From assembly GCA_046735115.1 (NCBI GenBank), contig JBKPSR010000101.1, positions 3,173-67,172 of the forward strand: 64,000 nt of DNA. The letters run 5' to 3'. The stretch's first letter is position 1. Each line of letters begins with the position of its first letter. The translations under genes and the position numbers were made by a program. Positions 14,883-23,519 of the stretch are shown here, in pieces. Source of the DNA: JACVRW01 sp046735115. Its GTDB lineage: Bacteria > Actinomycetota > Thermoleophilia > Solirubrobacterales > Thermoleophilaceae. Under the pieces are notes generated by a model, which searched no databases, was not told the DNA's origin, and saw only the letters and a list, made by a program, of their open reading frames with translations.

Positions 14883-15325
14883 AGCGACCAGCCACCTTCG
14901 CCCCCGACGCCCTCGCGCGTGCCCTCCCAGCCGTCGCCGTGACGGTCGAGATTGCGGTGCTCGAGCTCGACTCGGGTGCGCTCGCGAGACTCGGCTGTGA
15001 ACCGGACTTCGATCTCGCTGGTCCGGTCGGGATCCATCTCGATCTGCCACTGGGTGTTGATGTCCCAGCTGAACACGACCCGGTTCGGCGGCTCGTACAC
15101 GAGCACGCGCGCCCAGCGGCACTCGCTGCCGTCCACGCCGCGGTCGTAGATGTGCCCGCCCACGTGTGACTCGAAGACCGTCTCGGCGATCGGCGCGTCG
15201 AGCAGGTTGTGGTCGGGCGGCTTGAAGCTGCCGAAGTCGTCGGTGAACACCGAGAACGCGCGCTCGATGGGCGCGTCCACGACGACCGAGTGACGGACGG
15301 CCGTATCCGATGCCTGCGTGCTCAT
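14846..15325 (-). CDS. SRPBCC/AHSA1-family protein
   Basis: This is a 159-residue START-like beta-grasp fold protein of the AHSA1 (activator of Hsp90 ATPase homologue) group. It has the typical N-terminal VVVDAPIERAFSVFTDDFGS, the GGHIYDRGVDG loop, WARVLVYEPPNRVVFSWDI and a closing VELEHRNLDRHG helix. Such proteins bind small hydrophobic ligands and are very often paired with an ArsR regulator. That pairing exists here: its ATG overlaps the stop of the ArsR gene (ATGA), so they are co-translated. The substrate is unknown. Confidence 0.88.
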   Translation of the reverse strand: MSTQASDTAVRHSVVVDAPIERAFSVFTDDFGSFKPPDHNLLDAPIAETVFESHVGGHIYDRGVDGSECRWARVLVYEPPNRVVFSWDINTQWQIEMDPDRTSEIEVRFTAESRERTRVELEHRNLDRHGDGWEGTREGVGGEGGWSLYLDRFSEVVAA

Positions 15326-15642
15326 TCGCTCTCCTTCATCGCTCGTTCGACGGCCGACCTGTAGCCGGCCAGTGCTTGGTCCCAGAAGTGGTCGAGGTAG
15401 GCGCGCAGCGCCTCGAGCCCGTCGGGATCCACCCGGTAGATGCGACGCGTGCCGAGCTGCTGGTCCGACACGAGCCGCGCCTCCTTCAGCACCTTCAGGT
15501 GCTGCGACACGGCGGGCCGGCTGACGGGCAGCTCGCTCGCAAGGTCGCCGACCGCCCGCGGGCGCTCGGCGAGGCGCTCGAAGATGTCGCGCCTGGTGGG
15601 ATCGCCCAGCGCCGTGAGGGCGTCGGCTCGGTAAGTGACCAC
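15322..15642 (-). CDS. ArsR-family helix-turn-helix repressor
   Basis: This 106-residue winged helix-turn-helix has the family core ALGDPTRRDIFERLAERPRA, SRPAVSQHLKVLKEARLV and the wing GTRRIYRVDPDGL. A C-terminal helix with YLDHFWDQAL is seen in members paired with AHSA1 proteins. No Cys metal site is present, so it probably senses something other than arsenic-type metals. GTG at 15642 is chosen; an in-frame ATG at 15678 would put 12 extra residues over a strong inverted repeat that looks like its own operator. It precedes and overlaps the SRPBCC gene. Confidence 0.87.
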   Translation of the reverse strand: MVTYRADALTALGDPTRRDIFERLAERPRAVGDLASELPVSRPAVSQHLKVLKEARLVSDQQLGTRRIYRVDPDGLEALRAYLDHFWDQALAGYRSAVERAMKESE

Positions 15643-15664
15643 GAACGGTAAGATGCCACTTACC
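15630..15664. promoter_or_regulatory. Putative ArsR autoregulatory operator
   Basis: Nested inverted repeats surround the ArsR start. The outer 8-bp arms are GGTAAGTG (15630-15637) and CACTTACC (15657-15664). An inner GGTAAG/CTTACC pair (15647-15652 and 15659-15664) has a 6-nt spacer. AT-rich steps here stand out from the GC-rich surroundings. Location and symmetry suit repressor binding. Confidence 0.55.
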
Positions 15665-15681
15665 GACGGACATGTCAAGCG

Positions 15682-16926
15682 CTAGTCCGCCAGGTCCGCG
15701 ATCACCTGCGCGTTGTGGCGGTGGCCCACGGTCTCGTAGCCGATCACGGTCACCCACGGGACGAGCGACAGCACCAGCAGGCACCACTCGATCGAGACGT
15801 CGGCCGCGGCCATCGCCAGCGAGGCGCCGAGCAGCACCGCGGACGCGCCGATCAATAGGAAGTGGAGGCGATCGACGGTGCGGCTCAGGTACACGTAGAG
15901 GAGGTAGACCGCGAGGACGTAGATCGCGAGTGGGATGGCGGTCGTGAGCAGGGTGTCCAGCACGCCGAGCTCCGACTTGTCCTCGACCAGGTAGGCGGCC
16001 ACATGAAGGCCTGCCCCGGTCGCCACCACCGCGGCGAACAGCGGTATGTGGCCGTAGCCCCAGCCGAACGAGCGGTCCCGGCGGCGCTCGAGGATCTCTC
16101 CGCACGGCATGACGAAATAGATCCACCACATGCCGAAGGTGAGCGCGACGCCGGCGAAACCGACCACCGCCGCCTCGACCGACCATCCCTGCCCCTCCGG
16201 GCCCACGATCGCCCCGAGTGCCGCGATCGTCCCGAGGATCGCCTCGCCGAGGGCGATGATCACGAGCAGGCCGTACCGCTCGGCGATGTGGTGCGGGTGC
16301 CAGGGCGTACCGCCCTTCCGCGTCTCCGCGACGACCGGCCCGCCCAGCTCGATCAGCAGCAGCACCGCGGCCCAGGCGAACATCGCGCCGACCGATGTCC
16401 TCGCGAGGGCGAGCGCCACCCAGCCCGCCTGCGCCACCAGGATGGTCACGATGTAGGTCCTGCAGGCGGGGGCGCGCTGCGGATCCTGCCGCGCCGCGCG
16501 GCCCCACTGCGCGACCATCGCCACGCGCATCACGACGTAACCCGCGACCAGAACGCCGTTGTCCACGTGGTGGCCCGCGTCGATCGAGGAGAACACGTCC
16601 GCGATCCCGAGCGCGAACACGAGGACGCCGACCATCTGGACCAGGGTCAGGAGCCGGAAGACCCAGTCGTCGGTGTCGTAGGCGGACGCGAACCACGAGA
16701 AGTTGATCCATGCCCAGCTGATCCCGAACGCGACGAAGCCGAACGCGAGCAGGCTCGTGCGGATGTGGTCCTCGGCGAGGTAGTGCGCGAGCTGGTCGGC
16801 CGCTGTCCCGAACGCGACGACGAAGGTCAGGTCGAACAAAAGCTCCAGCGGAGTCGCTGCGCGGTGCGCCTCGTCCGGGTCACGCCCGGTCATCCGCGCC
16901 ACCCGGTGGGCGAGTGGTGATGCCAT
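15682..16926 (-). CDS. LtrA-family (low temperature requirement A) membrane protein
   Basis: This is a 414-residue polytopic protein with about ten to twelve helices. It opens with the family signature ATPLELLFDLTFVVAFGTAA, has ISWAWINFSWFASAYDTDDW after the second helix, and the mid-protein HHIAERYGLLVIIALGEAIL motif with its conserved E-R-GLL and GE. These are diagnostic for LtrA, first described in Listeria for growth in the cold. The molecular function is unknown. ATG at 16926 fits the family. Hairpin-forming CTTGCC/GGCAAG repeats lie just upstream (about 16967-17005). Confidence 0.9.
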   Translation of the reverse strand: MASPLAHRVARMTGRDPDEAHRAATPLELLFDLTFVVAFGTAADQLAHYLAEDHIRTSLLAFGFVAFGISWAWINFSWFASAYDTDDWVFRLLTLVQMVGVLVFALGIADVFSSIDAGHHVDNGVLVAGYVVMRVAMVAQWGRAARQDPQRAPACRTYIVTILVAQAGWVALALARTSVGAMFAWAAVLLLIELGGPVVAETRKGGTPWHPHHIAERYGLLVIIALGEAILGTIAALGAIVGPEGQGWSVEAAVVGFAGVALTFGMWWIYFVMPCGEILERRRDRSFGWGYGHIPLFAAVVATGAGLHVAAYLVEDKSELGVLDTLLTTAIPLAIYVLAVYLLYVYLSRTVDRLHFLLIGASAVLLGASLAMAAADVSIEWCLLVLSLVPWVTVIGYETVGHRHNAQVIADLAD

Positions 16927-16989
16927 GAGCGGAACTATCGCGGTCGGCCGGGTGACAAGTCACGCCCTTGCCGCAGGGCAAGAAAGGCC

Positions 16990-18347
16990 TTGCCCAAGGG
17001 CACCTGTATTGGGGTCTCCGAGCCCATTACGCCAGCGCACGCCGAGGAGCACGATCCAGGCCTGCGCAGCGGCAGGCACCGCTCGCTTCCCCCAGTCCCG
17101 GCCCGGGCCTGGATCATCTCGGTCGGCTTCACCCCGGATGGGAGCGGCGTCGTCTCGGCATCGTTTGACGGCGCTATGCGGCTGTGGGATCCCTCGTCCG
17201 GGGCGATAGTGGACACGTTCGGCGGACACTCCTCGGGCTCCAACCAGAGCATCGCGCCCGACGGGCGGACGCTCGTGGCCGAATCCGACAGCGGCAGCGT
17301 CGCGGCGTGGGACCTCTCGGGCGGCCAGCGTCTGGGCAGGACATTCCGCTGGGGCTCGCCCGAACTGGGCTGTGCCGTCACGCCGTGCTTTGTCGTGAAC
17401 CCGCAGAGCACGCTCATGGCCACTAACCAGGCCGACGGGAGGATCGCGCTGATCGATCTCCGCACCCGGCGCGTGATCGGCAGGCTGCCCTCGAACGGTG
17501 GAGCGGCGGCAAACGCCCTGGCCTTCTTCCCGGACGGCCGTCGGCTGGCCACCGGCGATGCCACCGGGCGCGTTGCCGTCTGGGACGTGCGCGCCCGTCG
17601 CATACTGAGCACGGCGCGCTTCAAGGACCCGTCTGGTTGGTGGCCGTGAGCCCCGACTCAAAGCTGCTGGCGGCTCAGACGCATGCCGACGGACGCTCCG
17701 CGTCGCGGGTGGAGCTGCGCGCGCTCGCCTCCGGGAGGACGCTCTGCGCCAGGGACGTCCCCCATGGCCACGGCGGGCTGCTGTTCAGCCCGAATGGCGA
17801 GCGGCTCGCCGCGCTCGGATGCTGCGAACAGGGCTCGACGATCCGGGTGTGGGACGCGCGCTCGGGCAAGCGCTCGTATCGCCCACGAGTGCCGGGCACC
17901 GCCCGCTCGATCGCCTTCTCGCCCGACGGGCGCTACCTCGGAGCCGGGACCGCCGACGGCAAGCTGGTGCTCTGGCAGGCCGACGACGGCGAACAGGCAG
18001 GACCGACGTTCAAGGCGGCAGCCGGAGCCGCGAGCCCGATCTCGTTCTCGCCCGATGGCCGGCTGCTGGCCGTGAGTGGCGAAGACGGCACGGCATCGCT
18101 GTGGGACCTTGACTCGCGGAAGCGCCTCGGCGAGAGCTTCCCGATCCCGCAGGCGGCGATCCCGGTCGCGCAGTTCGCGGGCAACGGCGACCTCGTGATC
18201 GTGAACCTCGCCGACGCGGCGGTGTGGCCGACCGATCCAGACAGGTGGGAGCGCTTCGCGTGTCGGGCGGCCGGAAGGGACATGACTAAGGCGGAGTGGA
18301 ACGACATTCTTCCCGACCGGCCGTACCAGCACGTCTGCCCGTCGTAG
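16990..18347 (+). pseudogene. WD40-repeat protein remnant, frameshifted and 5'-truncated
   Basis: Two frames form one beta-propeller. The first (to a TGA at 17647) holds blades such as VGFTPDGSGVVSASFDGAMR and LAFFPDGRRLATGDATGRVA. The second, from about 17631, continues with VWLVAVSPDSKLLA, IAFSPDGRYLGAGTADGKLV, ISFSPDGRLLAVSGEDGTAS and the C-terminal RWERFACRAAGRDMTKAEWN segment to the stop at 18347. That end is typical of large actinobacterial regulators or kinases carrying WD40 tails. Their N-terminal effector domains (BTAD/STAND or kinase) are absent here. The break is explained by loss of one C in the CCC run at 17628-17630. It is probably non-functional. Confidence 0.75.
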
Positions 18348-18357
18348 CGCCTGGGCG

Positions 18358-18642
18358 TCAGCTCACGGTCTGAACCGGCACCTCGTAGAACTCGACGGAC
18401 ACGCGGCGCTCGCTCGCACCGGGGTTCATCGCGTTCAGCGCCTCGTCGCCGCGGCGCATCGCCTCCTCGCTCTCGAAGAGAGTGACACCTAGGCCCTTGC
18501 CCGTCTCACGGTTGACCAGCATCAGCATCTTCGCGCCCTCGAGCCCCTCGGGAGTCTGGCCCTGAACCTCGTCGCGAACCATGCCGATCGCATCGTCGAC
18601 CTTGGACGGGTCGCTATCGAACGTCGCCACGCGTGCGTACAC
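18358..18642 (-). CDS. Small ABM-like (dimeric alpha-beta barrel) protein
   Basis: This 94-residue protein starts VYARVATFDSDPSKVDDAIG and continues through MLMLVNRETGKGLGVTLFES to a final strand VSVEFYEVPVQTV. Strand-helix-strand-strand-helix-strand order and the ATFDSDPSK..D opening suggest a ferredoxin-like ABM monomer. The enzymatic residues of true monooxygenases are not evident, so the function is unknown. GTG at 18642 is chosen because AGGAGG lies 7 nt upstream; a longer frame to 18696 has no such signal. It lies just downstream of the WD40 remnant on the opposite strand. Confidence 0.72.
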   Translation of the reverse strand: MYARVATFDSDPSKVDDAIGMVRDEVQGQTPEGLEGAKMLMLVNRETGKGLGVTLFESEEAMRRGDEALNAMNPGASERRVSVEFYEVPVQTVS

Positions 18643-18728
18643 GTCTTCGCCTCCTTGGTGAGCGGACACAGGCTGTCCGACACCGCTGATTCTCACCTAT
18701 CCGAGCCGGAGGAGACCAGCCTGCGGGG

Positions 18729-20351
18729 CTAACGCCCTGAGCGGCGCCCCATCAGCTCGTCCAGCGGCCGCGTGTTGAGAACGTCCGCGGCGGTGGCCCA
18801 GCCACGGCGGGCCGTAACCACCGAAAGCGTCATGTTGGCGAGCCCGCGCACCGAGTGGGAGTCCGTCGAGCAGACGATCTGGACGCCAGCCCTGAGCGCC
18901 TCGCGCACGTGCTCGCCGCGGAGATCGAGCCGGTCCGGGAGGCCGTTGACCTCGAGCGCCACGCCCTGCTCGAGCGCGAGGTCGAAGACGCGCTCCAGGT
19001 CGAGCGCGTTCTCGGGCCGCCGGTTGATGAGCCGGCCCTTCGGATGGCTGAGGCAGCTCACGTGCGGGTTCAGCAGCGCCGCCTCCACGCGCTTGGTGAG
19101 TTCGCGGCGCGGCATTCGCTGTCCCCCGTGGACGCTCGCCTGCACCCAGTCGAGCTCGGCGAGGACGTCGTCCGGCAGGTCCAAGCGGCCGTCGGGGAGG
19201 ATGTCGCACTCGATCCCGCGGAGCACGCGGAAAGGCGTCAGCAGCTCGTTGGCGGCCGCGATCTCGTCGCCCTGGCGGCGGACCTCGTCGGCGGTCAGCC
19301 CGCGAACCGCGCCCACGGCCGGCGTGTGGTCGCAGATCGCCAGATACTCGTAGCCGCGCTCGCGGGCGGCGCGGCCCATCTCCTCGACGGTCTGGCGCCC
19401 GTCCGACCAGGTGGTGTGGCAATGCAGGTCGCCGCGGATCGCGTCCACCTCCACCAGCGGCGGCGGCTCGCCGCGGAACGGCTCCTCGCGCAGCTCCGGC
19501 GGGCACCACGGGATCCCGAGCCCGCGGTAGACCCCCTCCTCGTCGGGCGCGTCCGGCAGCGGCTCGAGCGCCGCGACGTACTCCGCCGCCCCGGTGGCGC
19601 GCACCAGCGCCGTCCCGAACCGCCCTGGCTCGGCAGCCACGAGCTCGACGGGCACGCCCTCGACGGTCACGCCGACCGCCTGCCGCGGGGCCCGGTCGAT
19701 CACCGCGACGATCTGGGGCAGGGTCGCGAAGCGCGCGACCACATCCTCGGGCTCGGACGCCGCGCAGACAACCGCCAACTGCTCGCACGAGTCGCGGCGG
19801 CGACGCACGTCGCCGGCCGCCTCGCCGCCGAGCGCGGCCGCGATGCCACCCACCAGCTCCCAGGCGCGCGGCAGGAGTAGGCCCCGCGGTGGTCGCGGGT
19901 CGCCCCCGCGGGCGAGCGCCTCGAGCAGCCGCGCCTCCGTCTTCGGGCCGATTCCGGGAGCGCTTGCGAGCCGGCCGGCCGCCGCCGCCTCGCGGAACTC
20001 CCCGGCGGTGCGGATGCCGAGCGCGCGCGCCAGCTCAATCGAGCGCTTCGCGCCGAGCCCGAGGTAGCGCCCCAGGCCGACGAGCTCGGGCGCCACCTCC
20101 CGCTCGAGCTCGTCCAGCTCAACGATCCGGCCGGTCTCGACGAGCTCCCGCAGCCGCGCCTCGATGCTCCGCCCGATCCCGCGCAGCTGGCGCACCCGCC
20201 CGGCCCGCACCAGCTCCTCCACGGACACGCCCGTCGCGCGGATGGTCTCCGCGGCACGCCGATACGCGCGCGCCGTGTACGGGTTCGCCTCCACGAGCTC
20301 GAGCAGCGAGGCAAAGGCGTCGAGGCGATCGGCGATCTCGGCGTTCTCCAC
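18729..20351 (-). CDS. PolX-family protein with PHP domain; polymerase site degenerate
   Basis: This is a 540-residue DNA polymerase X-like protein. The N-terminal 8-kDa/helix-hairpin-helix region (RQLRGIGRSIEARLRELVET and ASAPGIGPKTEARLLEAL) is followed by a palm-like segment. A C-terminal PHP phosphoesterase domain has an apparently complete metal site: GDLHCHTTWSDG, AICDHTP, GIECDILPDG, SVHGGQ, HPKGR and STDSHS. In the palm, the usual GSLRRG....GDLD catalytic motif reads GDVRRRRDSCEQLAVV. Both motif aspartates are replaced, so polymerase activity is doubtful while the nuclease/phosphatase domain looks intact. The GTG at 20351 follows AAGGA. Confidence 0.85.
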   Translation of the reverse strand: MENAEIADRLDAFASLLELVEANPYTARAYRRAAETIRATGVSVEELVRAGRVRQLRGIGRSIEARLRELVETGRIVELDELEREVAPELVGLGRYLGLGAKRSIELARALGIRTAGEFREAAAAGRLASAPGIGPKTEARLLEALARGGDPRPPRGLLLPRAWELVGGIAAALGGEAAGDVRRRRDSCEQLAVVCAASEPEDVVARFATLPQIVAVIDRAPRQAVGVTVEGVPVELVAAEPGRFGTALVRATGAAEYVAALEPLPDAPDEEGVYRGLGIPWCPPELREEPFRGEPPPLVEVDAIRGDLHCHTTWSDGRQTVEEMGRAARERGYEYLAICDHTPAVGAVRGLTADEVRRQGDEIAAANELLTPFRVLRGIECDILPDGRLDLPDDVLAELDWVQASVHGGQRMPRRELTKRVEAALLNPHVSCLSHPKGRLINRRPENALDLERVFDLALEQGVALEVNGLPDRLDLRGEHVREALRAGVQIVCSTDSHSVRGLANMTLSVVTARRGWATAADVLNTRPLDELMGRRSGR

Positions 20352-20432
20352 GGGGCTACATCCTTGTGGACAGGGGCTAGCCGCACCTGAAGAGGCGGGA
20401 ATACCGGATTGGAGAGCCGTCTGTGCGGCGGG

Positions 20433-21692
20433 ATGCTGCGTGGCGTGAAATCGACCACGAGCCTCTTTCGCCTGGCCGTCGCGCTGATCGGCCTCCACAT
20501 CGCCGACGACAGCTTCATCCACCCCGAGCCAGGCACCTCGGCGGGCGATCACCTTGTCAGCGGGCTCGTGCCGCTCGCCCTGCTCGCGCTCGCCGCGTGG
20601 GGCTTCCCGCGCCTCAGCGGCGCGTGGCGCGGCGCCCTGGCCCTGTTCATCGCCCCGCTGGGTATCGCCACCGGGATCGAGGCGGTGCACTACGCCAACC
20701 AGGTCGGGCCGTCGGGCGACGACTTCACCGGCTTCCTTGCGATCCCCGCCGGGCTGCTCCTGATCGGCGTCGGTGGCGTGACGCTCTGGCGCACGCGCCG
20801 CACGGAGGGCAACCGCCCGTGGCGCTATGCGCGCCGCGGCCTCCTGGGCGCCGCGGGCTTCGTCGTGGCCTCGCTGGTCGTGCTGCCCGTCGGCTTCGCG
20901 TACGTGACGACGCACACCGCGCGCGCCGTCGTGCCCGAGAACCAGTTGGGCGCCGCGTACGAGAACGTTTCCTTCGAGACGAGCGACGGGCTGACGCTGA
21001 AGGGCTGGTACGTCCCCTCGAGGAACGGCGCGGCCGTGATCTCCTTCCCCGGCCGCAAGGGCCCGCAGAAGCCCGCGCGCATGCTCGCCCGGCACGGCTA
21101 CGGCGTGCTCGTGTTCGACCGCCGCGGCGAGGGCGGGAGCGAGGGCGAGCCGAACGCCTTCGGATGGGACGGCGACGAGGACGTCAAGGCCGCCGTCCGC
21201 TACCTGCAGCGGCGCCCCGACGTCCACGCCGGCCGTATCGGCGGCATCGGCCTGTCGGTGGGCGGCGAGATGATGCTCGAGGCCGCGGCGGAGGACGACG
21301 GGCTCAGGGCGGTCGTGTCCGAGGGCGCAGGCGCTCGCGCCTACAGCGACGAGGTCGACGAGGGTGAGCTCGAGGGCAGAGGCGGCACGGAGAAGCTGTT
21401 CGGCGCCGTGCAGATGGCGGTCAAGACGGGCGCGATGTCCGTCCTCACCAACCAGACGCCGCCGGCCAACCTCGCGGATCTCGTCGGGCGCATCGCACCG
21501 CGCCCGGTCATGCTCATCGCCGCCCCCAACTCGAAGAACGGCGAGAAGCTGAACCGGCGCTACTACGCCGCCGCGCAGGAGCCGAAGACGCTCTGGGAGA
21601 TCCCAGAGTCGAAGCACGTGGGCGGCATCGACGCGCGGCCCCGGGAGTACGAGCGGCGTGTCGTCGGCTTCTTCGACGACGCCCTGGGCTAG
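20433..21692 (+). CDS. Membrane-anchored alpha/beta hydrolase
   Basis: The protein has 419 residues. Four or five N-terminal hydrophobic helices (for example HLVSGLVPLALLALAAWGF, and RGLLGAAGFVVASLVVLPVG before residue about 165) are followed by an alpha/beta hydrolase domain. That domain carries GWYVPSRNGAAVISFPGRKG, VFDRRGEGGSEGE and the nucleophile elbow GIGLSVGGE. The catalytic domain should face outside or the cytoplasm at the membrane surface; the substrate is unknown. The acid and His (near KHVGGID) fit the C-terminal order. ATG at 20433 is preferred over 20409 as nearer the first helix. It is divergent from the PolX gene. Confidence 0.82.
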   Translation: MLRGVKSTTSLFRLAVALIGLHIADDSFIHPEPGTSAGDHLVSGLVPLALLALAAWGFPRLSGAWRGALALFIAPLGIATGIEAVHYANQVGPSGDDFTGFLAIPAGLLLIGVGGVTLWRTRRTEGNRPWRYARRGLLGAAGFVVASLVVLPVGFAYVTTHTARAVVPENQLGAAYENVSFETSDGLTLKGWYVPSRNGAAVISFPGRKGPQKPARMLARHGYGVLVFDRRGEGGSEGEPNAFGWDGDEDVKAAVRYLQRRPDVHAGRIGGIGLSVGGEMMLEAAAEDDGLRAVVSEGAGARAYSDEVDEGELEGRGGTEKLFGAVQMAVKTGAMSVLTNQTPPANLADLVGRIAPRPVMLIAAPNSKNGEKLNRRYYAAAQEPKTLWEIPESKHVGGIDARPREYERRVVGFFDDALG

Positions 21693-21739
21693 CCCCCGGT
21701 TTGGAGGACATCGGCGGGCAGGCCATACTTGCGCCTGCC

Positions 21740-23227
21740 ATGGAGGCCGAACACGTAGACGTCCTGATCGTCGGAGCGGGGCTGTCCGGCATAGGGACCG
21801 CCTGCCATCTCGCGGCGAACTGCCCGGGCAAGACGTACGCGGTCCTCGAGGCGCGCGACGCCATCGGCGGGACCTGGGACCTGTTCCGCTACCCCGGCAT
21901 CCGCTCGGACTCCGACATGTTCACGCTCGGCTACTCGTTCCGCCCCTGGAGCGAGGGCGCGGCGATCGCGGACGGCCCGTCCATACGCAACTACGTCCGC
22001 GAGACCGCGCGCGAGCACGGAGTCGAGGACAGGATCCGCTTCCAGCATAGGGTTGTGCGCGCGGACTGGTCGTCCGAGGAGGCCCGCTGGACGGTCGAGG
22101 CCGAGCGCACGGACACCGGCGAGAGCGTGAGCCTCACCTGCGACTTCCTGTTCGGCTGCACCGGCTACTACCGCTACGACGAGGGCTACCTCCCCCACTT
22201 CGACGGAAGCGAGCGCTTCCAGGGGCCGATCGTCCATCCGCAGCACTGGCCCGAGGGGCTCGACTACGACGGGAAGCGCGTCGTCGTGATCGGCAGCGGC
22301 GCCACGGCTGTGACGCTCGTTCCGGCCATGGCCGAGCGAGCCGCGCACGTGACGATGCTGCAGCGCTCGCCGAGCTACGTCGTGACGCTTCCGGCCGAGG
22401 ACCGGCTGGCCGGGCTCCTCCGGCGCATCCTGCCCGCGAAGGCCGCCTACGCGCTGGTCCGCTGGAAGAACGTCCTGTTGATGATGGCGAGCTTCAACCT
22501 GAGCCGCTGGAAGCCGGACTTCATGCGCAGGGTGATCCGAAGCGGGGTGATGAAGCGCCTGCCCGAGGGCTACGACGTCGACACCCACTTCAACCCGCAC
22601 TACAACCCCTGGCAGCAGCGCATGTGCCTCGTGCCGGACAGCGACCTGTTCGAGGCGATCGCGAACGGCAGTGCGTCGGTCGTGACCGACGGCGTCGAGA
22701 CCTTCACCGAGACCGGGCTGAAGCTCAGCTCCGGCGAGGAGCTCGAGGCGGACGTCGTCGTCACGGCGACGGGGCTCAACGTGCTCCTGCTCGGGGGCAT
22801 CGACGTGTCGCTCGACGGCAAGCCAGTCGACTTCTCGAAGACCGTGGCCTACAAGGGGACCATGATCTGCGGCGTGCCGAACCTCGCACTGACGCTCGGC
22901 TACACGAACGCCTCGTGGACGCTCAAGTGCGACTTGGTGGCGCAGTACGTGTGCCGGCTCATCAACCACATGGACGAGCACGGCTACGACGTCTGCACAC
23001 CCGAGCCGCCCGACCCGTCGGTGCCGACCGAGCCTTTCATCGACTTCAACTCGGGCTACGTGCTGCGCTCGATCGACACCCTGCCGCGCCAGGGCGCGAT
23101 CCGCCCGTGGCGCCTGCACCAGAACTACTTCCGCGACGTCCGTCTGCTGAAGCGCGGCCCCGTGAACGACGGGATGCGGTTCTCGCGCCGCGCAGTGCGA
23201 CGCCAGCCGCTCGAGCAGGCGGCGTAG
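21740..23227 (+). CDS. Flavin-containing monooxygenase, Baeyer-Villiger type
   Basis: The protein has 495 residues. An FAD-binding Rossmann motif GAGLSG lies at residues 12-17. The BVMO/FMO fingerprint F-x-G-x3-H-x3-W is at 160-170 (FQGPIVHPQHW). The NADPH motif GSGATA follows at about 185-190. The GGTWDLFRYPGIRSDSDMFT block is the usual one of NAD(P)H-dependent FAD monooxygenases that oxidise ketones or heteroatoms. The substrate cannot be told from sequence. ATG at 21740 puts the dinucleotide motif at the expected distance; an earlier frame start at 21701 has no support. Confidence 0.9.
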   Translation: MEAEHVDVLIVGAGLSGIGTACHLAANCPGKTYAVLEARDAIGGTWDLFRYPGIRSDSDMFTLGYSFRPWSEGAAIADGPSIRNYVRETAREHGVEDRIRFQHRVVRADWSSEEARWTVEAERTDTGESVSLTCDFLFGCTGYYRYDEGYLPHFDGSERFQGPIVHPQHWPEGLDYDGKRVVVIGSGATAVTLVPAMAERAAHVTMLQRSPSYVVTLPAEDRLAGLLRRILPAKAAYALVRWKNVLLMMASFNLSRWKPDFMRRVIRSGVMKRLPEGYDVDTHFNPHYNPWQQRMCLVPDSDLFEAIANGSASVVTDGVETFTETGLKLSSGEELEADVVVTATGLNVLLLGGIDVSLDGKPVDFSKTVAYKGTMICGVPNLALTLGYTNASWTLKCDLVAQYVCRLINHMDEHGYDVCTPEPPDPSVPTEPFIDFNSGYVLRSIDTLPRQGAIRPWRLHQNYFRDVRLLKRGPVNDGMRFSRRAVRRQPLEQAA

Positions 23228-23242
23228 GCTAGCCTCGAGGGC

Positions 23243-23512
23243 ATGTGCCGCAACATTCGAACGCTCCACAACTTCGAGCCGCCCGCCACTGAGGACGAGA
23301 TCCGCGCGTCGGCGCTGCAGTACGTCCGCAAGATCAGCGGATTCACGAAGCCGTCGCAGGCGAACGCCGAGACCTTCGAGCGCGCCGTGCACGACGTCTC
23401 AGCGATCACCGCGCGACTGCTCGACGAGCTGGTCACGAACGCGCCGCCCAAGGACCGGGAGGTCGAGGCCGCCAAGGCCAGAGCCCGCGGCGCCGCTCGC
23501 TACGCCGCCTGA
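23243..23512 (+). CDS. DUF2277 family protein
   Basis: This 89-residue protein opens with the family hallmark MCRNIRTLHNFEPPATEDEI and has YVRKISGFTKPSQAN and LLVTNAPPKDREVE-like blocks in order. The family is widespread in actinobacteria and has no known function; the conserved Met-Cys start may bind a metal or be modified. A TAGCCT hexamer ends 7 nt before the ATG with no Shine-Dalgarno, so the mRNA is probably leaderless. It directly follows the monooxygenase gene. Confidence 0.88.
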   Translation: MCRNIRTLHNFEPPATEDEIRASALQYVRKISGFTKPSQANAETFERAVHDVSAITARLLDELVTNAPPKDREVEAAKARARGAARYAA

Positions 23513-23519
23513 GCGGCGC

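Noticed and set aside
12924..15122. 732-codon minus-strand frame covering the sigma factor and the SDR gene
   Set aside because: Only the sigma-factor part has recognisable domains; upstream it shadows the plus-strand SDR gene with its GASGAIG motif.
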